NCBI GenBank assembly: GCA_903937835.1 | Contig: CAJAAV010000263.1 | Coordinates: 1 to 36,563, forward strand | Reading direction: 5' to 3' | DNA from: an uncultured Chlorobiaceae bacterium | GTDB lineage: Bacteria > Bacteroidota > Chlorobiia > Chlorobiales > Chlorobiaceae | Length of the DNA: 36,563 bases | In this document: piece after piece, positions 11,101 to 19,154 of the stretch | How positions within the stretch are numbered: the first letter of the stretch is position 1 | Layout of the letters: the number at the start of each line of letters is the position of its first letter | Notes under the pieces: generated by a model | Seen by the model: the letters and a program-made list of their open reading frames with translations, nothing else | The model's database searches: none | Told to the model about the DNA's origin: nothing | Translations under genes and position numbers: made by a program

Positions 11101-14100
11101 TGGCTGCTTTCCCAATTGCTATAGCTTGATGCAGCACCATCGCTCCAGAGCCACGTGCCTTTATCAGCCACATCACTTATACCAATCCATGGATTTACCG
11201 AACCAAAAGTATCGGCAAGCCATTGCTGTTCAGCCGCGTTATTAATCGTTACTAAATGCCCACCAAGCGCCTCGGCATACGCTTCAGCATCCGTCCAATA
11301 CATGCCAGCGGTAGTAAGCACATAGGTATGACCATTGTATTGATAGCCGCGTTCAACTTGAGCGTAGTAGTCGCCATTCTGCGTTAAGGTAGCGCTAAAG
11401 GTGCCATCGGCTGGATTCCAATGCGCATCGGTAATTGGAGTACCTGCGGCATCAAACAAGGTTACAAGCGGGATAAGGGAACTTGTTGAGGGCAAAGTGG
11501 TTGAAAGCTCAACGGTGTTTCCGGCATTGAAGCGCCCAAGCGCAAAAATATCGTAATCATGATAATTATTCTCAGGCGCCATAATTGCACCAGCCACGCT
11601 GCTTACTTGGTAGTGCTGGTCGGCAGCAAAATGCAGTGCATTAGCCCCGTTCAAGGCACCATTGCTGTAGTTAGGATCGTATTCCATATCAATGCCGCGC
11701 GCTACATCAACCAGCAACTCATACGAGCCACCAACATTGTCATAGTAATATTTGCCCACTTGCAGGTAGTACGTGCCATTTTGCCCAACGGCATAACGGC
11801 TGATAAAGGAATCGTCATTCGCCCCTGCATAATCATCGGACGTAAGATAGCCGCCGTTAGCATCATATAAATAGATGATAGGATTAAGAGCACTTTCGGG
11901 CGTGTTTATATAGACTGACAGCACATCACCCGCCTGCAACTCAACTTTCCAATAATCGGGATCGCTCCAATTGTTCCATTGTTGAGCAGGATCTTGATTA
12001 CCCATGCCGTGAGCAAGCCATAAGCCTTCGCCTGCGGGATTGTTCTGCAACATTAAAGCAGTGGCATTACTTTGCGTATTGTTGCGCCCACCTTCAGTTG
12101 TAACACCTGCAGGTGGAGCAATGGTAAAGAGGTGCTCATAAGCATCGCCACCTGTGCCGTTCTTATCCCCATCAAGCGGATTGCCAACAACATCGGTGAG
12201 TGTTGAATTTGCGGTGAAACGGTAAGTTCCAGCGACAAGCGAACCATCCTCAATGAGCAGATTCACCGTTGTGCCACCATCGTAAGTGCCATTGAGCAAA
12301 ATGCGATGCATAACATCATCAGCAGTATCAAACACTTTATCGGCACCAGCTTCGCGTAAATCCCACGCGTTAGCGCTGTCGGCAACATAAGGATCAAGCG
12401 AGTCAGGTAAGCCATCGTTATCGGAATCAGTGCCTGCAATCTCAATAATACCGCGCATAAGGTTGCTGGCGTAACTTGCATACCACTTGCCACCACTATT
12501 CATGGCAGCATAATCGTAACTCTCATCCCATTGGTAATATGGCTCATTAGATGCCCAATTACCGTAAGTAATTGTTGAAGAATCCATTAAACGCCACATA
12601 CCTTCGTTAACAGCATCATTCAAGCCAAGCCATACATCGCCATACCGTCCATCAAGCATAGAACGCAACCACGTTTGCTCGTTGACATCAAGAATACTTG
12701 CCAGATGACCACCAAGCGTTACGGCTGCGGCTTCAGCATCCGTCCAGCTCATAGGGGTATCCGTCAAGGTGTAATAATGACCGTTATATTCCCACACTTC
12801 ACGTAAACCTGCTTTCACTGTGGAAGGATCAAGCTTTTCGCTCATGGTAACGAAGAAGGTGGCACCGACAAGGTTATCGTCCGAGCTATTGTTTGCAGGC
12901 AAACTCACACTCTCAACACGAGGTGAAACGCCATCTCCTACAGTAATATCAAGCAGATACGTTGCATCAAACGTCGAGCTGTTGGTATTGCTTGTACTGT
13001 TATCAAGCTCAATAATAGCACGGTAGCCCCAATTATCATTACCTGAATACCACTTACCGTCGGAAGCGATATAGCCATGGTTATAATAAGTATCCGTATA
13101 AGGATGACCAGAACCCCAATTGCGATAACTATCAGAAGAGCCATCACTCCACATCCACGTTCCTTCAGTGGCGGCATCCGTTAACCCTATCCAGGGATTT
13201 GCCCAGCAAAATTGAGTTGCAATCCACTGCTGCTCAGCTTCATCGTTAATAGTTACAAGATGTCCACCAAACTGCTCAGCATACTTTTGTGCGACCGTCC
13301 AGCTCATGCCATCACGGCTTAAAAGATAGGTGTGCCCGTTATAAACAAAGCCGTGTTCAACTTGTGTGTAATAGTCGCTATCAAGCATCAGGGTAGCACT
13401 AAAGGTGCCATCCGTGTAATCGCCATCGCTATCGGCAATCATGCTGCCTTGTGCATCCCAAAGCGTTACTACTGGCATGAGATTGCTGGTTGACGGAAGC
13501 GATGTGGCAAGCTCTACTGTATTACCTGCATTAAGCCGCCCAAGCGCATACACATCATAGTCGTAACTACCTTCAGGCGCCATAATATTGCCCGATATGG
13601 CTGCCTGCTGCTCAGCGCCTACTTCGCGGAGCGTTACCAAGTTTGCACTACCAATAGAGCCATTACTGTAATTGGCATCGCTCTCTTGCTGTATGCCACG
13701 CGCAACATCAACCTGCAGCTCATAGGAACCACCAACCGTATCGTAGTAATACTTGCCTATTTGCAGATAGTAGGTATCGCTTTCAGTTACAGCATAACGG
13801 CTAATAAAGGCATCGTCATTCGCTCCAGCATAGTCATCTGCAGTAAGATAATTGCCTTGAGCATTGTATAAATAAATGAGAGGATTAAGGGCACTTTCGG
13901 GCGTGTTTACATAGACTGAAAGCAAATCACCCGTTTGCAACTCCACTTTCCAATAATCGGGGTCGCTCCAATTGTTCCATTGTTGAGCAGGATCTTGATT
14001 ACCCATGCCATAGGCAAGCCATAAGCCTTGGCCTACGGGATCTTCAGATAATGTTAATGCCGTTGCATTGGTAAGAATGTTGTTACGCCCACCTTCAGTG

Positions 14101-17100
14101 GTAACGCCAGCAGGTGGCGCAATGGTAAAGAAGTGCTGGTACGGCTGACTACCTGACGTTGCTGTATTGCTATCAAGCGCATTGCCGACAATATCGGTGA
14201 GCGTTGAATTAGCGGTAAAGCGGTAGTAACCAGCATTCAGCGAACCATCTTCAATCAGCAAGTTAACCGTTGTGCTTTCGCTGTACGTACCATCAAGCAA
14301 GAGACGGTGGATCACGTCATCGGTAGTATCGAACGCGCCGTCGGCACCCGCTGCTCGCAAATCCCACGCGTTGTAGGGATCGGTGTAAGGATCAAGCGCG
14401 TCAGGTAAGCCATCGTTATCGGAATCAGTGCCTGCAATTTCGATAATACCATGCATAAGGTTACTGGCGTAACTTGCATACCACTTGCCACCACTATTCA
14501 TGGCAGCATAATCGTAATTTTCATCCCATTGATAATAGGGTTGGGAATCGCCCCAATTGGTATATGCTGTGTTGGTTTGCGAACCATTAACCCACGTTGT
14601 TGCACCATCGGCTGAAACCCACGTGCCTTCAACTGCAGAATCGCTTAATCCAAGCCATACATCGCTATACCGTCCATCAAGCATTGAGTACAACCACGCT
14701 TGCTCGTCAGTATCGGAAATGCTTACAAGATGTCCACCAACCACTTGAGCCGCCGCTTCAGCTTGCTCTCGGCTCACGACTTTATCGGTTACGGTGTAAT
14801 AGTGCCCATCGCGCTCCCACACTTCACGCAACCCAGCTTTCACTGTGGCGGGCTCAAGCTTTTCGCTAAGCGTAACAGTAATTGAGGCACCAACAAGGTT
14901 ATCAACGGTGCTGTTGTTGGCAGGAAGCGTTGTGGATTCAACACGTGGCGCAACGCTATCCTCAATACGAACATCAAGCAGATAGCTGGTATCAAGCGCA
15001 GAGGTTGTACCAAGTGCATCATGTTGCGCATCAAATTCAATAAGGGCATAGGCATAATTCCATGTATCATACGCATTATACCACTTGCCATCGCTTGATA
15101 GATAAGCGTAGTTATAATCGCTCGATTGGTAAGGATAACCTGAACCCCAATTACTATAGGTATCGGTTGAACCATCAGTCCACACCCACGTTCCATCATT
15201 AGCAACATCATTTAAGCCAAGCCACGCCGTTGCCCAACCAAATTGCTCCCGAACCCACTGCTGTTCGGCTTCATTGTTGATGGTTACAAGCTCTCCACCA
15301 ACTAAGTCAGCATATATTTGAGCATTTGCCCAGTTCATTGTGCTGCTACTCAGCAAGTAGGTATGCCCGTTGTACGTCAACCCTTGCTCTACTTGAGCGT
15401 AGTAGTTGCCATCCTTACTTACCTCAAACGAGTAACCGCCATCAAGGTAATTTCCATCAGCATCGGCTAAAAAATTACCCGCTTCATCAAGCAGGCTAAC
15501 AATTGGCAAAAGGTTACTGGTGGAGGGAAGGGTTGCCGTCAGGTTGATGGTATTGCCTGCATTAAAGCGCCCAAGTGCATACACATCAATATCCATACGA
15601 TTTTCAGGTGGCATAATTGCACCCACAACTGTTGCTACCTGATCGCCTGCATTATTGGCAAAATGAAGCACATTTGCCCCATTCAGTGGATTGTTGCTGT
15701 AATTGGCATCACTCTCCATTTGAATACCACGCGCAACATCAACTTGCAGCTCATAAGCACCACCAACCGTATCGTAGTAATACTTGCCTATTTGCAGATA
15801 GTAGGTGCCACTTTGCCCAACGGTAAAACGGCTAATAAAAGCATCGTCATACGCCCCGGCATAGTCATCGGACGTAAGGTACCCGCCGTTAGCATCGTAT
15901 AAATAGATGAGAGGATTAAGAGCACTTTCGGGCGTGTTTACATAGACTGAAAGCAAATCACCCGTTTGCAACTCCACTTTCCAATAATCGGGATCGCTCC
16001 AATTGTTGTACATGGTTGCCGGGTCTTGATTACCCATGCCATGCGCAAGCCATAAGCCTTTGCCTGATGGATCTTCGTGCAAGGTAAGCGTTGTCGCATT
16101 CTGGAGTATGTTGTTACGCCCACCTTCAGTGGTAACGCCAGCAGGTGGCGCAATGGTAAAGAAGTGCTCGTAGCGATCACCCGAACTGCCATCAGCGTTA
16201 CCATCAAGCGCATTGCCTACAATATCGGTGAGTGTTGAATTAGCGGTAAAGCGGTAGTAACCAGCATTGAGCGAGCCATCTTCAATCAGCAAGTTGACCG
16301 TCGTACCAACGCTATAATCACCATTCTGCAAAAGGCGATGCATCACATCATCGGCAGTATTGAACGCGCCGTCGGCACCCGCTTCACGCAAATCCCACGC
16401 ATTACGGACATCGTTATCGTAAGGATCAAGCGAGTCAGGCAAGCCATCGTTATCGGAATCAGCGCCTACAATCTCAATAACACCACGCATGAGGTTGCTG
16501 GCGTAACTTGCATACCACTTGCCACCACTATTCATGGCAGCATAATCGTAATTCTCATCCCATTGGTAATAGGGTTGGGAATCACCCCAGTTGGTGTACG
16601 CGGTATTGGCTTCCCCACCTTGAACCCACGTACTTTCGCCATCTGCCGAAACCCATGTCTTTTCCGTTGCAGAATCGCTTAAGCCAAGCCATACATCGCC
16701 GTAACGACCATCAAGCATAGAGCGCAACCACACTTGCTCGACAGCATCGGAAATGCTTACCAAATGACCGCCAAGTGCTACGGCAGCGGCTTCAGCATCC
16801 GTCCAACTCATGGCACTATTCGTCAAGGCGTAGCAATGCCCATCACGTTCCCACACTTCTCGCAAACCAGCTTTTACCGTTGTGGGATCAAGCTTTTCGC
16901 TCATGGTAACGGAGAAGGTCGCGCCAACAAGGTTATCAACTGTGCTGTTGTTGGCAGGAAGGGTTGTAGATTCAAAACGTGGAGCTATGCTATCCTCAAT
17001 ACGAACATCAAGCACATAGCTTGCTGATGAACCAGGCGTTGTGCTTGATGTAGCGTTCTCAATCTCTATCAGAGCAGAATATCCCCACGTCTCATTTCCC

Positions 17101-19148
17101 GAATACCACTTGCCATCGGAAGCCAGGTAAGCATCGTTGTAATATTCCCCCGCAGAAGGATGCCCATCACCCCAATTTCTATACAAGGATGTTGCACCAT
17201 CACTCCAGGCCCACACAGAATCAATAACTTCATCATTTAAACCAATCCACAAATTTCCCCAATTCGAAAACTGCGCGGTAATCCACTGCTGCTCGGCTTC
17301 ATCGTTAATGGTTACAAGATGACCACCAAGTAACTCAGCATGCTCTTGAGCTGCTGTCCAATTCATTCCTGAACTACCCAGTACGTAGGTATGGCCGTTA
17401 TAAGCGTACCCTCTCTCTACTTGTACGTAATAGTCATCATCACTCAGTAAGGTTGCACTAAAATTCCCATCAGCCTTATTGCCGTCGAAATCCTTCACGG
17501 GCGTACCATCGGCATGCAGCAAAGTTACCAGCGGCATAAGCGTACTGGTTGAAGGTAGCACGGTTGAAAGCTCTACCATGTTACCAGCATTTAATCGCCC
17601 AAGTGCAAACAAATCCTTATCAAGCGTTGAGTTTTCAGGCAGCATAATAGCCCCAGCAACCGTTGCTTCTTGATCACCATTATCGGCTGATAAATGGAGC
17701 CCATTCGCTTGCGTAATGCTACCATTGTAATAATTGGCATCGCTCTCCATTTGAATACCACGCGCCACATCAATCTGAAAACGGTAAGCCCCACCTCCAC
17801 TGTAATAATCCTTACCAACCAGTACATAGTACGAACCACTATCCTTTACCTCGTAACGACTAATAAAAGAGTCGTTACCCGCACCTTCGTCGTTGCTGCC
17901 AACTAAACTACCATCGGCCGCATTACGCAACTCAAGGTATGGATTAAGCTCACTATCAGGGGTTGCAACAGTGATAGAAACTAAATCACCCGCTAAAAGC
18001 TCTACTCGCCAATAATCAGGATCGCTCCAGCTATTATACATATAGGCCGGGTCTTGCACGCCGGTGCCAGCACCAAGCAACAAACCACTACTTGCCGGAT
18101 TTTCACTCAGCACAAGCTCTGTCGCTGTAGCAATGGTGTTGTTATCATCACCCTCAACTTTAATAAATGGCGCTGTTTCGATATGCAATTCATAATCGCC
18201 ACCATCACTGCTATAGTAATTTTTGCCAACCACCACGTAGTATGAACCGCTTGCGGTCAGTGTGTAAGGCACTATACGCGCTGCCTCACCCGACGCATCA
18301 GCCGTGGCGTATGCAACAACTTGATCAGCCGCATCACGGAATTCAGCATAAGGCATTAAGCTGCTGGAGGGCGTTGTGATGGAAAATGAGATTTGGTAGC
18401 CCGCTAACAGCTCAATACGCCAATAATCGGGGTCGCTCCATGAGCTGTATTGTGTTGGAGAGGATTGAGTGCCAACGCCATCCCCCAGATTTTTGGTACT
18501 GCCCAACGACTCAGCAACCAGCGTTAAGGTTGTTGCATTGGCAAGAAGATTGTTTGGTTCACTTTCAAACGTTGCCTCCAATGTATGCGGATAAAGCGCC
18601 GCATTGCTAAAAGGCAGCACTACAGCACAACTCACACAGACCGAATACACATCAGGCTGCCATGAACCACCCTTGGCTGCCGCGCCAACAACTCCACTGA
18701 AGGCTGTGACCACCGAACCAAACAGATACGAAAGCCTCTCAACAAACGCCTTTCCCAAACTTCCCGACCCTGTCCGGCACGACCAAAAATGCAGTGATGG
18801 AGCATTTCCTCCCTTGCAGGTACCATCAGATGTGAAATTGTCTGCACAAAACCACTCTCCACCAAAGCACACGGCACCCGGCTTGCCATGTGCCAGCAGA
18901 TGAATGCGCTCGTAGCCAGCAGCAAGCGCAACACGAAACAGACGACGAAATTCATCAGCAGCACCAACACGATGGACTGCGTATGAAGGCCTCAATCCAT
19001 CAAGCAGCAAATCAGCATCAGCAACTGCATTGTCAACAAGAATCAACACCCGACCATGCGAGGAAAGAGATCGAAAAGAGGTAAAAGCTTGCCCGAAATA
19101 CATAGGACATACAGCAAGGGTACCCGAAACATCTTCATGCTTCATCAT
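5160..19148 (-). CDS. Giant DUF4347 / C-type-lectin / FG-GAP / dockerin-like repeat protein
   Basis: One uninterrupted frame of about 4,660 codons. GGAG at 19156-19159 lies one base before the first ATG (19154) but seven before the third codon (19148), so 19148 is preferred. Order (residues approximate): DUF4347 (30-183) with HG at 87-88 and Cys124; two PPC-like beta domains (195-460); four tandem units of about 670 residues (467-3157), each holding a PPC-like segment, a C-type-lectin-like domain, an Ig-like/Big_5 segment with a second lectin-like domain apparently inserted, a DSDNDG(L/M)PD calcium-type motif, TEGGRNN and a PPC domain; two CARDB-like domains (3287-3530); an Ig-like YQW domain; Big_5/SwmB; seven FG-GAP repeats (3754-4094); a cadherin-like domain; a second Big_5; a cohesin-like region; and dockerin-like loops (4543-4607) ending in GDVNGSWAA. 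No Sec signal peptide. Probably an exported adhesin; the export route and ligand are unknown. Confidence 0.9.
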   Translation of the reverse strand: MMKHEDVSGTLAVCPMYFGQAFTSFRSLSSHGRVLILVDNAVADADLLLDGLRPSYAVHRVGAADEFRRLFRVALAAGYERIHLLAHGKPGAVCFGGEWFCADNFTSDGTCKGGNAPSLHFWSCRTGSGSLGKAFVERLSYLFGSVVTAFSGVVGAAAKGGSWQPDVYSVCVSCAVVLPFSNAALYPHTLEATFESEPNNLLANATTLTLVAESLGSTKNLGDGVGTQSSPTQYSSWSDPDYWRIELLAGYQISFSITTPSSSLMPYAEFRDAADQVVAYATADASGEAARIVPYTLTASGSYYVVVGKNYYSSDGGDYELHIETAPFIKVEGDDNNTIATATELVLSENPASSGLLLGAGTGVQDPAYMYNSWSDPDYWRVELLAGDLVSITVATPDSELNPYLELRNAADGSLVGSNDEGAGNDSFISRYEVKDSGSYYVLVGKDYYSGGGAYRFQIDVARGIQMESDANYYNGSITQANGLHLSADNGDQEATVAGAIMLPENSTLDKDLFALGRLNAGNMVELSTVLPSTSTLMPLVTLLHADGTPVKDFDGNKADGNFSATLLSDDDYYVQVERGYAYNGHTYVLGSSGMNWTAAQEHAELLGGHLVTINDEAEQQWITAQFSNWGNLWIGLNDEVIDSVWAWSDGATSLYRNWGDGHPSAGEYYNDAYLASDGKWYSGNETWGYSALIEIENATSSTTPGSSASYVLDVRIEDSIAPRFESTTLPANNSTVDNLVGATFSVTMSEKLDPTTVKAGLREVWERDGHCYALTNSAMSWTDAEAAAVALGGHLVSISDAVEQVWLRSMLDGRYGDVWLGLSDSATEKTWVSADGESTWVQGGEANTAYTNWGDSQPYYQWDENYDYAAMNSGGKWYASYASNLMRGVIEIVGADSDNDGLPDSLDPYDNDVRNAWDLREAGADGAFNTADDVMHRLLQNGDYSVGTTVNLLIEDGSLNAGYYRFTANSTLTDIVGNALDGNADGSSGDRYEHFFTIAPPAGVTTEGGRNNILQNATTLTLHEDPSGKGLWLAHGMGNQDPATMYNNWSDPDYWKVELQTGDLLSVYVNTPESALNPLIYLYDANGGYLTSDDYAGAYDDAFISRFTVGQSGTYYLQIGKYYYDTVGGAYELQVDVARGIQMESDANYSNNPLNGANVLHFANNAGDQVATVVGAIMPPENRMDIDVYALGRFNAGNTINLTATLPSTSNLLPIVSLLDEAGNFLADADGNYLDGGYSFEVSKDGNYYAQVEQGLTYNGHTYLLSSSTMNWANAQIYADLVGGELVTINNEAEQQWVREQFGWATAWLGLNDVANDGTWVWTDGSTDTYSNWGSGYPYQSSDYNYAYLSSDGKWYNAYDTWNYAYALIEFDAQHDALGTTSALDTSYLLDVRIEDSVAPRVESTTLPANNSTVDNLVGASITVTLSEKLEPATVKAGLREVWERDGHYYTVTDKVVSREQAEAAAQVVGGHLVSISDTDEQAWLYSMLDGRYSDVWLGLSDSAVEGTWVSADGATTWVNGSQTNTAYTNWGDSQPYYQWDENYDYAAMNSGGKWYASYASNLMHGIIEIAGTDSDNDGLPDALDPYTDPYNAWDLRAAGADGAFDTTDDVIHRLLLDGTYSESTTVNLLIEDGSLNAGYYRFTANSTLTDIVGNALDSNTATSGSQPYQHFFTIAPPAGVTTEGGRNNILTNATALTLSEDPVGQGLWLAYGMGNQDPAQQWNNWSDPDYWKVELQTGDLLSVYVNTPESALNPLIYLYNAQGNYLTADDYAGANDDAFISRYAVTESDTYYLQIGKYYYDTVGGSYELQVDVARGIQQESDANYSNGSIGSANLVTLREVGAEQQAAISGNIMAPEGSYDYDVYALGRLNAGNTVELATSLPSTSNLMPVVTLWDAQGSMIADSDGDYTDGTFSATLMLDSDYYTQVEHGFVYNGHTYLLSRDGMSWTVAQKYAEQFGGHLVTINDEAEQQWIATQFCWANPWIGLTDAATEGTWMWSDGSSDSYRNWGSGHPYTDTYYNHGYIASDGKWYSGNDNWGYRAIIELDNSTSNTNSSTFDATYLLDITVGDGVSPRVESVSLPANNSSDDNLVGATFFVTMSEKLDPSTVKAGLREVWEYNGHYYTLTDTPMSWTDAEAAAVTLGGHLASILDVNEQTWLRSMLDGRYGDVWLGLNDAVNEGMWRLMDSSTITYGNWASNEPYYQWDESYDYAAMNSGGKWYASYASNLMRGIIEIAGTDSDNDGLPDSLDPYVADSANAWDLREAGADKVFDTADDVMHRILLNGTYDGGTTVNLLIEDGSLVAGTYRFTANSTLTDVVGNPLDGDKNGTGGDAYEHLFTIAPPAGVTTEGGRNNTQSNATALMLQNNPAGEGLWLAHGMGNQDPAQQWNNWSDPDYWKVELQAGDVLSVYINTPESALNPIIYLYDANGGYLTSDDYAGANDDSFISRYAVGQNGTYYLQVGKYYYDNVGGSYELLVDVARGIDMEYDPNYSNGALNGANALHFAADQHYQVSSVAGAIMAPENNYHDYDIFALGRFNAGNTVELSTTLPSTSSLIPLVTLFDAAGTPITDAHWNPADGTFSATLTQNGDYYAQVERGYQYNGHTYVLTTAGMYWTDAEAYAEALGGHLVTINNAAEQQWLADTFGSVNPWIGISDVADKGTWLWSDGAASSYSNWESSQPSTWGNYNHGYLNSNGLWYAGENYWNYRALIEFESMGTLSAATDQNVTNYLLDVKVEDSVSPRVDMVSLPANNSTIEHLFGASISVTMSEKLDAATVKAGLREVWEHNGHYYTLTDTAMSWTDAEAAAATLGGHLVSINDAAENSWLLSMLDGRYSNVWTGLNDAAIEGAWRLADNSTITYVNWAPYEPYYQWDSNYDYAYMNSSGQWGASYASSSMRGVIEIAGTDSDNDGMPDQLDPYVNDPYNAWDLREAGADGKFETTDDVIHRLTLNSKGYDGGINIHLLIEDGSLNAGSYRFIANSTLTDIVGNALDGNHNSVGGDDYVHYFTIAPPAGITTEGGRNNIMLNATLLPLSQDPAGRGLWLGHGIGNQDPGFVYESSLDPDYWQVELQAGDVVSMSVNTPQSPLNPYLTLYDANGNHLTASNDEGPDSDAFISRYAVTESGIYYVLVGKDYYSGLGNYELQVDVARGIQMEYDANYSNDSLSGANVLTFTQAGSQRIATVAGNMMSAGDGQVDDDTYALGTIEAGNTILLGITIPDMGDLRPVVEIYNANEELVGLDPNPSSGVARFDVTTTGTYFARVLPFTGSGSFGQYLLDAAITPTADAQFADLAVASISAAATAQSGATLHVGWSVGNYGKIATEQSTWYDRIVLSLNSRLGDADDLLLATVEHNGVLDPATSYNASVDVALPTLLEGDVRIFVTSDVADVVEESFFEINNTAEKEITVSLTPYADFYVAEASMPSTLQADTTFTVTATIHNSGTGAPGTGIPNENVNTWSDKLVLSSNTTLGDADDQILQTIEHTDGLAAGASYQVNFDVALSAVQLQHHLFIVSDSGDAVFEAYNSGMNERRVNHLPEGSVVINGNAVQSTTLTATHTLSDADGMGDLLYQWYADSEAIAGATQTTLWLDDSFIGKQISVVAHYEDGYGIEEAVESTSTEAVVADTTAPTVVTFAPTDNAREVDVAAPIVVEYSEAIERGSGTISLHTGSPQGTLVESYNVASSYNLHITGSTLTITPNNRLDDSTHYYVVFEEGSMQDMAGNDYAGTVEYDFTTVINHAPIIGIPHELSFADKVDYATGNGPTSVVSADFNGDGKTDLVVANYGTNTVSVLLNNGDGTFLQKVDYTINGYPVAVTTADFNGDGYVDLVTANPGSQTISVLFNNGDGTFATLVDYSGGDSWRITTADFNGDGKADIAVPNRQGNNVFVLINNGDGSFASKVDYNTDYGADGVTSSDVNNDGKIDLIVANWGSTTVSVLVNNGDGTFAPKVDYFTGDRPMTGTSADFNGDGYTDLVVANDYSDTISVLINNSDGTFGTKTDYNKTQVGEITSADFNGDGYTDLVVSSDYGNIISVLINNGDGTFAVKLDYEMTSSSNAVTSVDVNSDGKADFVVTNRYSNTVSVLINTSPSVLTHFTEQIPVAVCNDITINDPDGDASWNGGCLQVQITANAESYDRLELSATPSSAIWLDSANNNALMIGELHIGETNVAGVQGGAAWHFSFNEHATNALVQDVARAIIFANNSNTPSELERTVTFTVTDTYGDHAEAAQTITINAVDDVDDVIAPSLVSSSPADADMGVVVDSSITLSFSEAIQRGIGTIAIHANSPDGDIIESYNAASSANLSLEGKTLTINPTAVLQHGTHYFVSLDSGSIEDMAGNDFAGIHNYDFTTEASLPDFHDLYGSVTFWKNGIAISGVSTTAVSAPMETGSEQVEFRNLQHQADGSYTVELWETSVQTDIHSLQLELLVPEGSEATWQQSTALPESWTGVVNTNVAGHVVLAGMGLDSLAAGSLQLGVLRFSAPTNPDSFVLAIAAGWIGGEAIMPVSVACTSSSTNGSYRLDELLGGQYSLAADNHTSIIGNAVTVDDALAALKMSVALNPNEGGGAVLPYQYLAADINQDGKVRATDALNILKMAVGIETAPENEWIFVPESVGSEQMNRSNVDWSDADLFVDLSQETQLDLIGIVKGDVNGSWAA
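6870..7890 (-). repeat. Seven FG-GAP/VCBS repeats, likely one beta-propeller
   Basis: Seven copies of a repeat of about 45-50 residues are encoded here. Each has a calcium-type loop of the form D-x-N-x-D-G-x-x-D-(hydrophobic), as in ADFNGDGKTDLVV, followed by SVLxNNxDGTF. The loops occur near 7820, 7670, 7525, 7380, 7225, 7090 and 6940. Seven is the number of blades in integrin-alpha-type FG-GAP propellers, so the block probably folds as one closed domain. Four blades keep the DFNGDG core exactly with a GTF or GSF ending; others vary (DVNNDG, DVNSDG). Confidence 0.85.
9690..17750 (-). repeat. Four tandem ~2.0-kb repeat units inside the giant gene
   Basis: The recurring codons for VARGI(Q/D)(M/Q)E fall near 17750, 15720, 13690, 11690 and 9690, giving a period of 2.0-2.03 kb and four full units. 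Within each unit the same module order recurs. Parts are nearly identical at DNA level. For example, the stretches around 15911-16010 and 13879-13980 differ at only a few positions, and the roughly 50 bases from 16118 and from 14090 (both encoding TEGG followed upstream by the PPAGV block) are the same. Units 1 and 2 (17750-13690) look closest to each other. This indicates recent duplication or gene conversion. Unit borders are approximate. Confidence 0.85.
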
Positions 19149-19154
19149 GATCAT

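Noticed and set aside
9690-17750. CRISPR or transposon explanation for the long repeats
   Set aside because: The repeats are in frame, about 2 kb long and wholly coding; there are no short spaced repeats, terminal inverted repeats or transposase genes.
5394-19084. Many open frames of 60-150 codons on the plus strand, and minus-strand frames in other phases, inside the giant gene
   Set aside because: They are shadows of the repetitive main frame: similar frames recur in each repeat unit, lack ribosome-binding sites and show no protein family features.
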